Shown in pieces: positions 22,101 to 37,100 of a DNA stretch of 64,000 nt. Location of the stretch: positions 35,957,897 through 36,021,896 of the forward strand of contig NC_088172.1 in the NCBI RefSeq assembly GCF_028769735.1. Direction: 5' to 3'. Within the stretch, counting starts at the first letter, position 1, and every line of letters begins with the position of its first letter. The translations under genes and the position numbers were made by a program. Under the pieces are notes generated by a model. The model ran no database searches and was not told the DNA's origin. It worked only from the letters and a program-made list of their open reading frames with translations. The stretch is from Zonotrichia leucophrys gambelii. Lineage: Eukaryota > Chordata > Aves > Passeriformes > Passerellidae.

Positions 22101-25100
22101 AAATAAACAGATTGGTTGGAATGTAAGAACTGGCCATAGATCTGAAGGAGACACTGGCATCCTCCAGAAAATGGCCTGCCCCTGTATCCAGGTGGATAAA
22201 GGGAAATGCAGAACTCAGTGGGTACCTTGATAAGCCTTCTCACGCTTCCTCTTCTCCGTTTCAATGTATTGCTCTGACGCTGCTTTGATTTTCTGGACCC
22301 AGGCAGTCCTGCAGGGAGCAATCCCTACAGTCAGGGTCATCCCACAGGCAGCAAAATCTTCAGTGACTCTGCCCCACTCTCCTTCCCCATTCTCCCCTCC
22401 CTAAATTTTAGAGCCATCACAAATCAAGTCAGGTCATGGACTAAGGTGATGGAGTTTTTGGACTTAACCTTATGCCACATTCCAAATCGGCCTCAATAAA
22501 TGGACATGGAGCTGCTGTTTTATCAAAGACTGTTGGGTCGCATTAAAGACTGCTCAGGACTGGGGAAGAGCCCTATGGGATGCTGGATTTTGCAGCCCTA
22601 AACTGTTCTTCGATACAAGTGAAACACCAAGGAGCAGCAGATGTGGCTGGATGCCACTGCAAAAGCTGCTACAGAAGCAGAACAAAATCAGAGAAAACTT
22701 CTCATTCAAATGAGAGTCCAGTGAGTATATTTCCTGGCCAAGAGACAGCTCTGTTCCTGAGCTCGGAGTCCCTGTGTCAGCTCATTGGAAACACAGCCTG
22801 CAGCATCAATGAACTAGTTTAAGCTCAGATTTGCATTTTCACTACTCACCGCTCGTTAATGTTGTCAGTTTTAAGTGTGTAAACTCTGTCAATGTGTGAT
22901 ATGTGAAAAACTGGCTCGTCACTTGAAGGGTCTGTGGGCAGCTTCACAAGGACTTCATTAAGGAAAACCGGCTGAAAGAAGAGCAAATGTCACTGTGGCA
23001 GCATCACCCTGTGACAATAGGCAAAAGCTGGCTGCATGTTTAAATACACTGTTTTACTGTAGGGAAAATGAAAGACTTAGGACACAGGACAAACAATGAG
23101 ATCACTATGTAAGGGATGCAAGAAAGGGCTGAGAGAAAAATTTCTCTGGCAATTCACCCCATTCTGCTTTCCTAGGCAAAGAGCTTTGTGAAAGGGGAAG
23201 GAGTGTGCAAGCAGAGCTGCAGTGTGGAGCTCAGAAATCCAGTAATCTCTCAGGTTCCCTGAGGTAAAGCAGGCCCAATACTTAAGCTTATGTCTCCAGT
23301 TTCAAAATCTTGGGAACACACACTGTATGGGCACAGAGACTAAAATTTTGCATCTTCTGCTGTTTTCTGAAGGACAGGAATTTTCTTGTGGATGCAGGAA
23401 CCTGTGTAAACTGAAGTCAAGGCTCCTGCTTCTGAACATCCCACTCAGCTGTTCAGGCATGATGCTATTTCTGCCCTTTTCCCCCAAAGTGGATGGAAGT
23501 GTTAGTTAAACCAAGATGCAGAAATATGTCCTTTTCTGGGTACTAAGCCAACGTCATTTGTGCAAGTTGTTTGCCAGAACGTGCCCTTGTGACAGCAAAA
23601 GGGGCCACACAGCTAATGCCAGTGGAGAGCAACATTCCTCATCAGAGACCAGGACTCACTGTACCAACACAACCTGGAACATCTTGACTCACTCACCATT
23701 TTGTACATTTTGAACTGGGAGTTGGATTTAGGGCTGAACAGTTTATCGGATCCGGAAGACACAAACTGTTTAACCATGTAGGTGAGCAGCAGGAAGTCAT
23801 TGAAAAGGAATCCATACAGCTCCTTGCTGCTCTTGGCCTTGTACAGCTTCCCACTGTGCAGGAGCTTCCGTGGTCCCAAGCAGTTTGTGAGGGAGTTGAA
23901 CACGGGTTGCTGGGAAGAGACAAAACCCATTAGCAGCAGCAAGTCTGTGCAAACATCAGCTCCTGCTCCTCTGCACTGTGGAGACTGACCAAGCTGCTGA
24001 AAATGTTCTTCTCTTTTCTTTAATGAATTCCATTCTAAATGAAGAGAAGGGAACTGTTATGTGATCAGCCATGGCCACAGCACAACTTCCACTTCAGAGG
24101 AGATTTAAGCTTTACCAAGAACACACACAGAGAGATGACCAGATGGAGGCATTTACACTGCATGGCCCCTTCTGCGTTGTCCAGAAGCTGTGTTTAAGAA
24201 GAGGCTGCACAGGCTGCAGTCAGGTCACCTCTTGGGGGTGATTAGGTGATGGAACAGGACAGACCTGGGTCTGTCAAGCCATGGTTCCTTATGCAGTGGA
24301 GAACTGTCACACACCCACCTCCATTTGAAGGCTGTCCTGAAAGGTACAGGAGCCTGAACACCACATATCCTTGCGGATCTGAGGGCAGCTGTTCCCTGCC
24401 TGCTTGAAGGAAAACCCTAGGAAGCACACACTAAGTGAAATCCTCCATTGTAACACCTGACTTAGCCCAGTGGCAGCATGATCAGGAGTTCAGAGAGAAG
24501 AGTTATTTCTGTCTGTTTAATGGTCTAAATGGCACCAGTTTTTAAGCTGATAAATCAAGATTTCTCTGCCACTATAGCCATGCAAAAACAATGGTTCATC
24601 ACGTTATGGCTGTGAGTAGGATTCAATAAAAGCTTCCCTGCCTAGAGCTCAGCAGTGGATCATGTTCCAATAAGGGATGTCAGCAAGAACTCCCATTCCC
24701 TCCCTGGCCATGCTGAAATGACTCTGAAAAGCCCCAGCCCTGCAGGGCATCAATGCAGGTACCTCAGCAAGGCCTTCACACTGGACGTGGGCCTGGATCC
24801 ATTCCAGTCTGTCCGAGTTCTCCTTCTCACGCACGCCCTCGTTCACCTGGGAGCACAACTCCTCGGCGCGCTCCAGGGCGAGCCGGAGGTTACTGTGGTC
24901 CGGGTGGTTCTCTGCAGTGTTCTCTAGAATCTGGTGTGGATCAAAGAGGAGAGAAAGCAAGATGAAAACAGATGTAAGCCTGTCGGAGAAATCCTCATAA
25001 AGGGACAAGCCTTTATCTTGGCTTTTGCTACAGAGATCAAACTCAAAGCCTTCACCTACAAAGCCTCATTGGGGTACTCACACTCTTTATGAGCAGGGGG

Positions 25101-28100
25101 TAGCGCGTTATCCTTTGCATGGGTTTCAGGAGGAAGCTGGAGAGGGGCATTCCTTTGCACCGAGGGTCCAGGGCAAGTTTCTGTGGTGCAACCCAGAGAT
25201 TTAGCAGAGACACTGCATTAGTCATCAGAAAACAGTTGCATCACTGGCACTGAATACTGGAAATTCTCTAAGCAGATTCATTTTTCCAGGCATTCCAAGA
25301 GATCTTAGATTTTTTCAGTATGCAGATACTACTTGTATCTAGAACAAACAGGAAAGCTGGCAGTGTCACTGCACCCAGATGCTTTGCCAGCATAAATCAC
25401 AGGGTCATTGCTCATACAGAATCCTTACATTCAAAACTGTTCCAGCTTTTATTTTGACATCACAGGCTCCACTCAGGTTGAAAAAGAGCAAAGCAATGAA
25501 AGAAACAAATGCCTGATGTTAACTGTTCTGGCAATTTTCCTTTTATGGCCTAAGTAAATCAGCTAGAGAGAAAGACGGTGTTATAAATAAAGAGCACACA
25601 CAGTGTTAGCCATGGTCACCATGTAAATACACCTTGGAAGCCTCTTAGCTATTTTTGCAGGATTTTACTCTTCTGGCTTATTTTGATGTGGTGAATGCTG
25701 GTTAACAGGCTCCTGTCATTGAGGAAAGGAGAGGGCACAGAAGCCACCGAATGAGATACCTTTAAGTAGTCTTTGAAATCAGCATCTTCATCAGTTTTCT
25801 GCTGCAGCAGGGCCGCTCCGTTGAGCTGGCAGCTGCAGAAGCGGATGTAGGCCTGCATGTGGGACAGCTCTGCTGCCAGGATGTCCCCGATCATCTGCAC
25901 CGGCATCTTCTCGCCTCCCGTTTTCTTACGCACCCGCAGGGCCCTGCGGACAGGAAAGAGATCAGCATCCAACTCTGCTGCCAAGTCACAACCTTACAGA
26001 TCCACCTCTGAAAGGACACAAACCTGGCAGGGGAATTTCCTTACACAGCACAGGCTCTTCCAGGAGATGCCAGGGTCCTGCCTGAAACCCCAGGAAGTCA
26101 CCCTGACAACACCCTGAGCTGAACAATCTCCCTGATGGGGTCTGGGGGACTGGGACTCTCCTTTGAGGTTTCTGCAGCATCAATCCAGCATCAATCTCTA
26201 CATTCAACCAGAATCCCATTCAGTGAGTTACTAGCCACTGTATCTTTCTAAAGATTATTTTTAAAGAATAAAAGGTTGCTTTGCAGAAAACTGGGAAGAA
26301 AAGCTTCCTACTTTTGTGTAGGGTCTGTTTCTAAGATATTACAGCAAATGTACATCTGTTCCTGCTGTTGATTTCTCCCTCTCTCTTACTATAGCTCCTT
26401 TTGAAGCAGTCTGACTGCATTCAGCTGTTCTGAATGCAAGCATCTACAGGAAATAATCAACAAGGACAGAATATTGACTGTAAACCCAGCAAACTTTCTG
26501 GGGAAAGAATGACAGAATAATGAAAAGGAAATGTTAAGACTGTAGGTAAGTACTCACTTCAGTAACTTTGTATTTGACATGATGAGTTCCTTCCAGTTAA
26601 CAAAGATCAGCCCCATTTCTCCTTCTGTGAGACAGCCTGAATCAGCCATTGGTTTCTGGAAAACCTGCAGCCAAAAAATGAGCAATTCTTCAGAGAATAG
26701 AAACAGCTCAGCCTCTCACTTAGGCCAGCAGTGACTTTTTTTGAATGCTCAGTGTCTAATTTCTCAGCAGTTGACAGCAATTTCTTACTAGCACTTGTGA
26801 CAGCTGTTTCCCCTGAGCGTGTGACCCCATTCTGACACTGGTACCAGCACTTGCAAAGCGAGGACAAGCACTGGGACCTGCAGGCTGATAGCTCAGCAGG
26901 AGAGCATTCCTGTGATTTCAGGGTCAGTCACTGCACAAATTACACTCAGGCACTGCTCCGCTCCCCTGACCCAGAGCACTCAGGGTCACCCTGTGTGCAG
27001 AACCACAGCTGCTCTCAGGGGCCCTCAGCACCTCATCTCTGGGGAGCAGAGCACCCCTGGGACTCGACTATTTAACATCTGCCACACTTCACCACACCAT
27101 TGTTCTGTACAGAGAGATCAGGTTGGACGCCCAAGAGCGCTTAATGCTGGCCTGTCCCTGCCCTGCTGAGGGAGGTGGTCTTGCTTCCAGAAATAAGACT
27201 GGGGAGGAGGCACATGAAAAGCTTTTATGGTGCTTCTGCAGCTCTGTGCAGCTCTGCTCGACACCGGGCCCCAACCCATCATCTTTTTACTGAGCCCCAA
27301 CACAAGAAGAGGATTTGGAAAACAGGAAGGTCTTTGTGAGTTGATGAGTTTCACAAAGTGGTGCCTTTGCCTGGCGAGCAACCACATATCATTCACTGAA
27401 AATGGAGGTGCCCACACACCTTTCCTCCTCCATCAACTCACAATTCATAAGAATCCGTTTATTGTTATTACTCAGTATAGAGGTGCTCTTTTGCCAAATG
27501 CACTTTCCCATCCAAGCCATCTCACCTCTATGACGAGCTGCAGGTCATCCATGTACCTTTCTTCTGTCTGAATGAGCTCGTGAATGTAGCCCTGCCTTTT
27601 CCTTTCCATGGGCTGCATGGTGTCAAGGCTCTGGAGATCAGCACACCCTGCAGGAAATAAGTGAGGAGTTCAGATCCCACTCAAGGCATTAAATCTGATA
27701 AATTAACAAAATTGCACCAGCATTCAGCAGTCTATGGCTCAGACTCTACAGGCACTAATAAACCCTCTCTGCAGCAGCAGTGGGTTTCAAAATCAAGTGA
27801 TGTAGCAATCGTCCCCCTCCCTTCTTTGTGTCACTTTTCAGTCTATCACCTTTTTACTTCTTTGAACACCCCTTGTACTATGATGCAGAATAAGAGTACC
27901 TGACATCTTGCCACTCCATTTGTCTCATGACTTTTCTCACCTCTTCTGCCACACTGATTTGAAACTGTGATTTTTTTCTTACCTTGAGCAATGTCTTTTT
28001 GGACTTGATGACCTTAAAGGTCTTTTCCAACCTTAATGATTCTATGATTCTAAGTTGTCTTTTGTGAGATGAAGTCATAGAAAATGTAGCTGGTCCTGAC

Positions 28101-31100
28101 TTAAGACATTGCACTTTTAATCCCCACCCCATTTCTGAAGTTCTTTGCCTTACTTATTAATTTATGATACTAACCACCACTACAAATTTGTAAAGCTGTA
28201 ACACAACATTGTAGTTGTGTAACTCACAGCTGCACAACTTTTTTTTTTTTTTTAATTAGCTGGAAACATATTGAATTATTTTCATGCATCAGGGATGAAG
28301 AATCAAAATCATGCAAAGGAACACACTGACAGTCAGTGTCACAAACCCCATGTCAGAACATGCAAACCCTGCAGCTTCACAGGACTCTATCTCTAACTGG
28401 ATGTTAGTAAACAAGACAGCAGTGTTCAAACTTTGAACCAAAACCAAACCAAAAACTGGTAAAATCAGAGTGGTGAATGTGTTTAGCTGGGTAAAGGAGA
28501 GCACAGAAATCAATCTGATCCCTCTGTCAGCCATCACACAGCAGAATATTGCAAAGCAGCAGGAGGGAAAAAGGAAAAAGAAGGAACAATTACAGAATGT
28601 TTGAGAACATCCATCTATCCCTGGGTGTGATGGCATCAGGCTGCAATACCAGGTGAACTGTGGGTTTGGCAGGACAGCAGAAAGGGCATCGCAGGGACTC
28701 GCTTTCATCCGGCAGTTCTAGAGGAACAATACTCCATGAAGGTTCACAGGAGTTGTGAAAGGCACAATGACCTACAGCAGGAAGGGCTGTGTGTCCCCTG
28801 GCACCCTGACACTCCTGGCACACAAGGATGTGACTATTCACTGCCAAGGTATAGATCTGCTCATGGGAAGGCGAGTTAGTAATAAACTTGAGAGAAAGAA
28901 ACAAAGAAACACTAAACATTAGGCTGAACTTAATGTGACAGTGGCCTAATGGGAACCTCACAGGCTCCTGAGCTTCCAGCTACATCAGCATCAAGGTGCT
29001 CTCAAAGAGCAACTGTCAGCAGGAGATAAACTCTTGCCAAATGACATTTTAGGACACCGTAACAAGAAAACACTTTGAACAACACAAAGAAGTAAAACAG
29101 CAGCAAAGACAACAGCTAGATTGAAAATCAGGACTTTTCAGTTCTGCACTCTAAGGAGGATCACAGATCTTAAACTTTCTGACAAGGTTTGAAAAAACAC
29201 CACTTTTTAAGAAGAGATGAGGGATTGCAGCTCTTTTGATCACACAGAATATTCCTTCTGGCCTTAGTTATCCCCAAAGCTACAACCAGGGCAAAATTAG
29301 ATGAGAAAAAGGAGTGAAGTTACAGATAAAAGTGATTCCTGCAAAGTCTGATGTCTTAGTCCATTGAGACAGTCTCTGGCCAATGTGCTATTTCTGGATT
29401 CCTTTGTCACTCTTCAGTCTGTACAGGATTGAGGTTAAACCCACCTGGTTACTAAGACATGAAATTTCAGGACAATCCAAGGGCTTGCACAGTAACTAGA
29501 CATTAATTGTCCAGATTTGGAAGTTGCAGCTTTTGCCAGTGGCTCCCTTTCCTACTGCAAGGTGCACTCCTGTGACAGAAGCAGGGATGGGCTGAAGCTG
29601 CTGTTGGCTGGAACAACCCACATGCTGGGGCTTGGGTCTGTCTCATGCTGGCCACTGAAAGTTGGGGCCAAGCCTGGGAGAGAAATGAGCCCTTTTTATG
29701 CTTTAAAATATATTTGGTTTATGAATTTGCTATCAGATGCAAAAATTCAGTTACATTAACTGGCTCCTGTGCTAACCTTGTGTTTGGACTGTCAGCTTCT
29801 GGGATGAAGAGATGAATGCTACTTTGTATTTAGTATTTTTTATAATTTTATTTAAACACTAGTGTTTACTAGTGAAAACACTCCTGATTTTGATAGGTCT
29901 GATGATACTGGCATAAAAACATATTATGCAATCCCCATGTTTGATTTTAGAGGGTGAATTCAGGCATTTGAGTCTGAAGGGAAAAACAAAAAATAAAAGA
30001 AGAATAAACCAGCATAACGAGTGCATTTGCCAATGTTTTTCCTAAGTGGCCACAGCAACCCACTGGCTCGCTGATGCTGAAAGGGTGGAACTGCATCTCC
30101 ACCTCTTCTCCTCCCACATTGCTGTTCCCTCCTTTCCTTGCATCAATTCTGGCACTTATCTGATTTCCTGCTGGCAACAAACAAATCCCAAGGGGAGTAA
30201 AAGAAAGCAGTTTTCTGCTGGTTTAACAGCCAGGAATGTGCATGGAAGCAGTAAAACTGCCTTGTTTGGCAGCAGAAAGCTCTTGGCTTGGCTTCCCTCT
30301 GGTGAAGCTTCATCCCAAGCTCCCCAGGCAGCTCAGGAAGAGCAGTGGGATTTCTGGGAGTGTCTGCAGCAAGGAATTGCAGCTCCTCACCCGCTCTGCT
30401 GACCAAGAGGGATTCCCTGGAGGATAAGCCAGCCTGCCTCTCCCACCAAGTGCAGGCAGTGCCAGGCTTTCAGCCAGCCTGGGGCAGAGCCTGCCCAGCT
30501 CTCTCTCCAGAACACTCACCAGAGCAAGCAGGGGGTGTCTGGAACCTTGGAAACTCAGGGCACAGCAACAGAGAGATGCCCATTCTGACTGTGGTGCTCT
30601 CTGGGCTAAATCCTGCTCCCTGAGCTGAGGAAGCAGCTGCCAGGGTAAAACAACCTGGAGAGTTTATAAACAGGAAATCCCAGTCTCTGAAGTTGTGTTT
30701 AAAATTATACTTTCCAAATATACCTGAACAAGGAGCATTTTTTCCTACTAACATAACTAAAAGTTGCTCTCTTCTGCAGGAGATTCAAAGCCCTGAAAAA
30801 CATGGAGGGCTGGGGGAGAAAACCTTCCCAATTACGGACTTTTTTGATATGAGCCCACTCAAGGGGAAGACGGACAGTTTCTGAAGAAAGGAAATCCTCC
30901 AGTGAAAGACAGATGAACAACATATAGCACTATTTCCCCAACAGACTTTCTCACTCCATGGACAGGGGGAAAAAAGCCATTAAAAGTGACAGCTCTGAAA
31001 AGACATCCCAACCCTCCAAGAGGAGCTCAGGCACTCATCTGGAAGGATGCAGCTACACTAGGGGCATTGGGTGGCCAATGAAGACTATTTAGGGATAGAG

Positions 31101-34100
31101 AAGAGGTTTAGATTTAATATTAGGAAAAATTTCTTCATGGAAAGGGTTATAAAGCTGCCCAGGGAAGAGGTGGAGACCCCATCCCTGGAAGTATTAAAAA
31201 ACATATTAATATGGCACTTTAGGATGTGGTTTATTTGTGCTGTGTTAAGGACTGGATTTGATGATTTTAAAGGTCTTTTCCAACCTTAATGACTCTATGA
31301 TTCCATATAAACTGCTTTTTTAAAGGAAATATCTTGGTATGTTTAGGGTTGGATTTTTTTTTGAAGGAGTTGTTTGTTTAATTGTTTGTTTGACTCTGAA
31401 GCCAGCTGACATGGGTAGGCAAAGCAGATAAAGGTTGGGGGTCTTTTTCCTGTCTCCATTTTCCCAGCCTGCCATAGAAAGGCCAGGAGTCCTCTTAAGG
31501 ACCACGGGCTGGCATTGGCACAGTCCCTTCAGGACAGCCAGAGAGCAGCTGATGGCATCAGGGGACACCCACACAGCCAGGTGCAAGCTCTGCAGCCACA
31601 CACAAGGCCAACACTCCTGTCACTCCTGGAGCCACCAGCAGCCTCTGAAACCCACAAAAGGAACTAAAACAAGAAATCTGCTACTGTGGAAAAGGCAGTT
31701 TCCATCAGGCCCTGGGAGAAATAATAAAAACTTTTAGCCAATTTTCCCTAATCAGTAAACACAGGATACTGTGCTACAACAGAGGAAATTTATGAATCAA
31801 TTTTCAAGAGGTAAAAAGCAAAATCAAGTGACTCCATCACAGCTGACACAATGCTCATCCCAAGCTATTCAGCTGGGAAAAAATATCCTCCCCAGATGGA
31901 CAAAAAAACCACAACAGACAAACTAGATCCTTTTATGCGTCCCTTTAATAAAATACATTTGCATAGTTATCTTACAACTTTGTTCAAATCCGAAGGTGAA
32001 CAATTGCCTCATGCTAAGCACAGCCTGCATTTGCACGTCTCAGCAACCATCCCACAGTGACACTCAAGCTTGGGAAGGACAAGGAGGGGCTTTAAGGCAG
32101 CACACACCAGAACACAGCAGTTTTATGGGGTCATTACACGGAAGTAGCACAACCCTGCAGCAGCTCCCACTGCAGGCCAAGGAGTGCTGGCATTCCTACC
32201 AGCAGACTTATTTACAGGTGTTCCAACCCTGCCCAGGAGAATCACACAGGGATACAATCTGACAAAGCTCTGAGATGGCAGAAATGTTCAGTGACCAGAG
32301 GGAGAAGATTCAGTTATTAGTGTGCAACTCTTTGTGCCTTCTGCTCCTGACTGCACCATCAGCCCCGTGGAGGCAGAGCTCTGGGTGCTCCCAGCCCTCA
32401 GCACCACAGGCTCCTCGCACACCCAGCCCTGCCTCTGGTCCCAGGGGTGGCACAAGGCCTTCCTGCATGGATCCAGCTCTGGATCAGGAACTAAGTGTCA
32501 AACCAGGCTTCTGTAGTTTGCTAGTCCATTATGCAAACCAGTTACAGAAGCAGCATTTTGGTACCTATTCTTGTGCATTTACAGCGCTGTTTGGTTCTCA
32601 CCCCTGTGACACCAGGGCCCCTGTTCTCTGCTGGCCCACAGGAAACAACATTTAGCAAGTACCACACTGCAGGCAACAGCAAACAGCATATTTTACTTTT
32701 CACGTTGGCTTCAGTTTTACTTTTTAACCTTGTGTGGCTCTCAGCAACATTTAGACTCTCAGCTCTTGCCTGGGAACCATGAGTTCAGCAAAGGACTCTG
32801 TTTTCCACCTTGCCCTTAGCTCCACAGCCAACCTTTTTCACTCAGATAAGGGTGATTTTACTTGACTGGCTGGGATGACCAGCTGAACTCAACACTATGG
32901 TCTTTTATCAACAAAGGGGTGGGTTGCACACAACCAGAGAAAAAGTTGCATTTTTAAAAGTAAAGTCTGATTTAAATGCAGCTTCCAATAGCCACACTGC
33001 TTTATTGATACAGAATGCCATTTTAAAATAATCTTGCTGTAAATACATCCTTGGCATAGCCTTTCCTTTGGATGATCTGATGCGTGTATCCTACTCTTTC
33101 TGCACCACTGTGCAGGAGAGCAGAGCTCTCAGGTAACTGTGCTGGAGCTGTGCTAGGCAGACTTTTGCAATACAGATGAATACTGAAGGCAGGGACTATG
33201 TCCCTCTCAATCAGCATTATTAAAGTGTATTTTTATTATTATTATATTTATTATTACACTTAAGAGAATTTAGAGTGTACTCAGGTAATATTGAAACATG
33301 AAAAGATAGCTGTGAAAGCACAAAATGCTTCACTTCAATACTTTTCAGTTCAGACTTCGAGGCAGAGGTTTCAATAATTATCAGTGCTCAAACCTACACA
33401 ACAACACAGGACTACTACTTGTGTGGAAATTTGCCAACAGTACTGTAATCTCCAAATGTATCAGCTTAAAAAAAATTAAAAATTAGTAGAATGCCACATT
33501 GTTTTGGAAAATTCCCCAAATACCTCAGTGAGGATGGGAAGTTGTTTTTAATATTTCAAAGACAATTAGTAGTAATATAGTATTCAAGGCAAACTGACTG
33601 AACATCGATTGTCAGTGTGGCTCAATTCCCACAGATGAACAGTGTCTTTCTGCCTTTTAGAAATTACATAATTTAGAAGCTCACCTAATTCTTAGACTAC
33701 AGTACATGACTGCTTGATGCCACTGGTGCAGCACAACACATTTCAGCCTGTATTAAACAGGATTTCCAACACAGAATTCACAGAAGCCAATTCTGGGTGA
33801 GTAGTGTATTTTAGCAGAAATACTTGAACGTGGTTTCAGAAGGAAATCAAGTCATTTGAAATACTCAAAGGATTATCTAGCACATTATTTGCCTACAACA
33901 ACATGATTCCATTCTATAACAAAATACTGGTTCAGACAAAATACATCCAGAATAAAAACCCATTTGTAGTTTTCTGTAGGCACACGGCGTATCCATATTG
34001 CACAGAAAATATATCTCTGAACTAAAGGGCACATATACATTATTTGATCAAGGATATAAATACATAACATTGGATTTTGGAGAAAGGCTTTTAAATCTCT

Positions 34101-37100
34101 GCAATTGGATTAACCTTTTCCTGATAGTACCTTCACAACATTCATCTATATATATATATATATTTCTATATAGTAAACAAGCAGTTTGTTTTGTAAACAT
34201 TTCTGATTGCATAAGTGACTTTTGCTGTTTCATAACCAAGTTCAGGAAACCAACTAAATTAAATACTGTGTCCAGAGATCTCTCTTGTTGTTACAAGAGC
34301 ACAGAACTATTTAATCAGAGAAGTAGTCTAGAATCAAATTAATCCTTTTATTTAAAGGGGAATCAAGGTTACAAGTTCCTCCTTCCCTCCAGCATTACAG
34401 TAAGACAAGGGCAGCTCATACTGCACTGCATTTCCAGCAGGCCAGGACTGTGGGCTGAGGAGCACAGCTCCATCCTAAAGCCAAATGCTCTGCCCTCACT
34501 CCAGGTTCTCTCAGTGTCTCTCTCCTGGCAACACCTCCTCAGTGAGGACAGCTCTGCATTAGGCTGCTCTCTGTTTGCCAGGAGGAAGAGCAGCAGTTTT
34601 CACACAGTACTTTAAATGTCACTGCAGACCACAGCCAGAGACAAACATTTCAGTACCATGAACTATTTAATGAGAAGAAGGGGCAGGGGAAGGGCCTGGT
34701 CACACAGAGGCTGTGCAAGTACTTACTGCAGCAACTAAGCACATCTGCCAAAACTGAAAGCAAATATGAATGATCAGAATTTAAGGAAGGAGGCTGTTTA
34801 GGAATAGAATGGATTGAGCCAAAACAACCTGAATTCCTGCCATAGTACTACTGTGAAGGAAGAAAAACCATTAAAATATCCTCCACTCTACATCTAATAG
34901 TTCTTTTCCCTGTTAAAAAGGGTGTGAAAAGGCTGGATGGAGTGCACCAGATCTAACCCTTAGATCCTGTAGCATGTTTGTAATCACAGTGACTATCAGC
35001 AGCACACAGGTAGGGCTTGTATCTGGATGAGCCATAAAGGCCCCCAATTTTAAAAGCTCAATATGTAAGAGATTAAATCAAGTCCATTAGAACAATAATC
35101 AAAGAACATTTTAATTCTGCAAAAATGTACATAATAACATTAAAAGAACACAAGTGCCCATTTCAAACAGCTCAGATAAACTGTGCAAATAGTGGGTCTT
35201 TGTGTGTCTGCAATCCCACCATGCAAACAATACTTGATATGCATGCTAATGACTACGATTATCAATCCCAAAGGAAATACTAAAGGAAACAAGAATGAAC
35301 AGCAGTGAAAGCCACACAAAGACCCACTATCCTTTCTGCTTTTACAAATCCACTGAAACTGTAGATTAGAAGAAAACCCACAAAAACCTAATTTCTTGGT
35401 TGGATCTAACGTTCAAACGAAGCAAAAGGATTGTGTCAGACACGTGAGCAGGGCTGGCCACCCTGCCTCCACGCTAGTCAAACTTGGATAGTGGGTCTCT
35501 GAGGTGCTTTCACACTGGAAGACAACATTGGGTCCTAAAAAAAAACAAAAAAAAAATGAAGGATAAAATGAACATAAATTTGAAGAGTGAAACATATGAA
35601 TTCTACGGACAAAGACAGAACAACACCAAAAAGGTCAGAAAGGAATGATGAACATTCAACTTTCTGAAAACAGACATCACAAGCTTCCACCCTTGCAGTT
35701 TCATATTTATAAACACACAAATTTAAGTACTTATGACCAGCCATGGCTGACTCTGAAAACCCATGCAGCTCATTTATTTGGACTTTTTGTTCCTAAGGAA
35801 AATATCTGTCGTGTAGACTTCAACACAAGGTCAATCCATAAGGGTTTTTTAAAGGCAATGGCAAAATTCCCTGAGATTTCAACAAAACCAGAATCTCTCT
35901 TGAGAAATTTCTACTGGGACATTAGAAAATCAGATAAAAAGTAAACTTGTAACAAAAAATCTCATTGGAATTTATTCATATCAGCACATACAAATTAACC
36001 TGTTCAATTCTGTTTGAGCCAGAAAGAAGTTAAAACCTTGCCTCTAGTCTTATGTGTCCATGGAACAAGAGGTACCACACCCCTCAGACTCCAAGGGCCA
36101 CATGGTCTGAAGAGGGACACACCTTGTGGGCAATCCAGAGACTATTCCAGACCCCAGGATTACAAACTGGAAGTGCTATCAATGCTGACTGACATTCACC
36201 AAATACAAATACAAAGTCACTATGCCACTATGAAGTAAGGGACTGATTTCATAATTGATCTTTGCTATAAGAAGTAGAATTCTGGAGCTGTTGAGTAAAA
36301 TCAGAATAAATAATCCTCATTTATTAAAATATCAATGTGGAACTGCGACAGGCAACATCTCAAAGCCACTGCACCATGAACTGTTACTCCACAAAGAGAA
36401 GTTACTTGGCAAGAACTAGAGAACTTCCAAATGTGCTGTCCATACAGACACAGAAACACACCAGCCATGAGCACCTCAGTTCAGAAGTTGTTTTTTCACT
36501 ATGAACACCCCCAAAAGTGAGTCAGCTTCATCCACCTGACAGTGTGGACAGGAATTACTGAAGATCTTTTGTGCATGGAAATCAACTTTTGGAAATACAG
36601 ATCCTTGTTGCAGGACCTGCCTCATGTCTCCAACATGTCACATCTACAAGTAAGGCTTGGGGAAGACAAAAATGAGGTAGCTCTAGAGATATTACTACAA
36701 ACAACAACATGGAGCTCAGGCTGAGCACCTGAAGGAGCAGCTCTGATGTGTGAGGAACTGCAGCAGTGTGGGCTATGGAAAGCAGAAAGGGTGAACAGGA
36801 AACAGTCACTGCACATAGATTAGAGCAGAAAGAACTGGCACAACATTCAGCTCTCAGAGTCTCATGGGATGAGACACCTTGGGATGAACCCCTCTGCACA
36901 TGGAGCACAGGTGTGTGCACCTGGCTGAGCTTTCCAGCCCTGAGCAAGAACATCTGAGGGATGAACTGACCTCTAACACCAGAAGACATCTGGCAACCAA
37001 GTATGCAGACACAGCTGGAACAGCTGTCTTCCCCCTTTACACTTCTCTCCTGCCTACCCCACCTTAAACATCCCTTGGGAGGAATGGGAAGAGAACCTGG

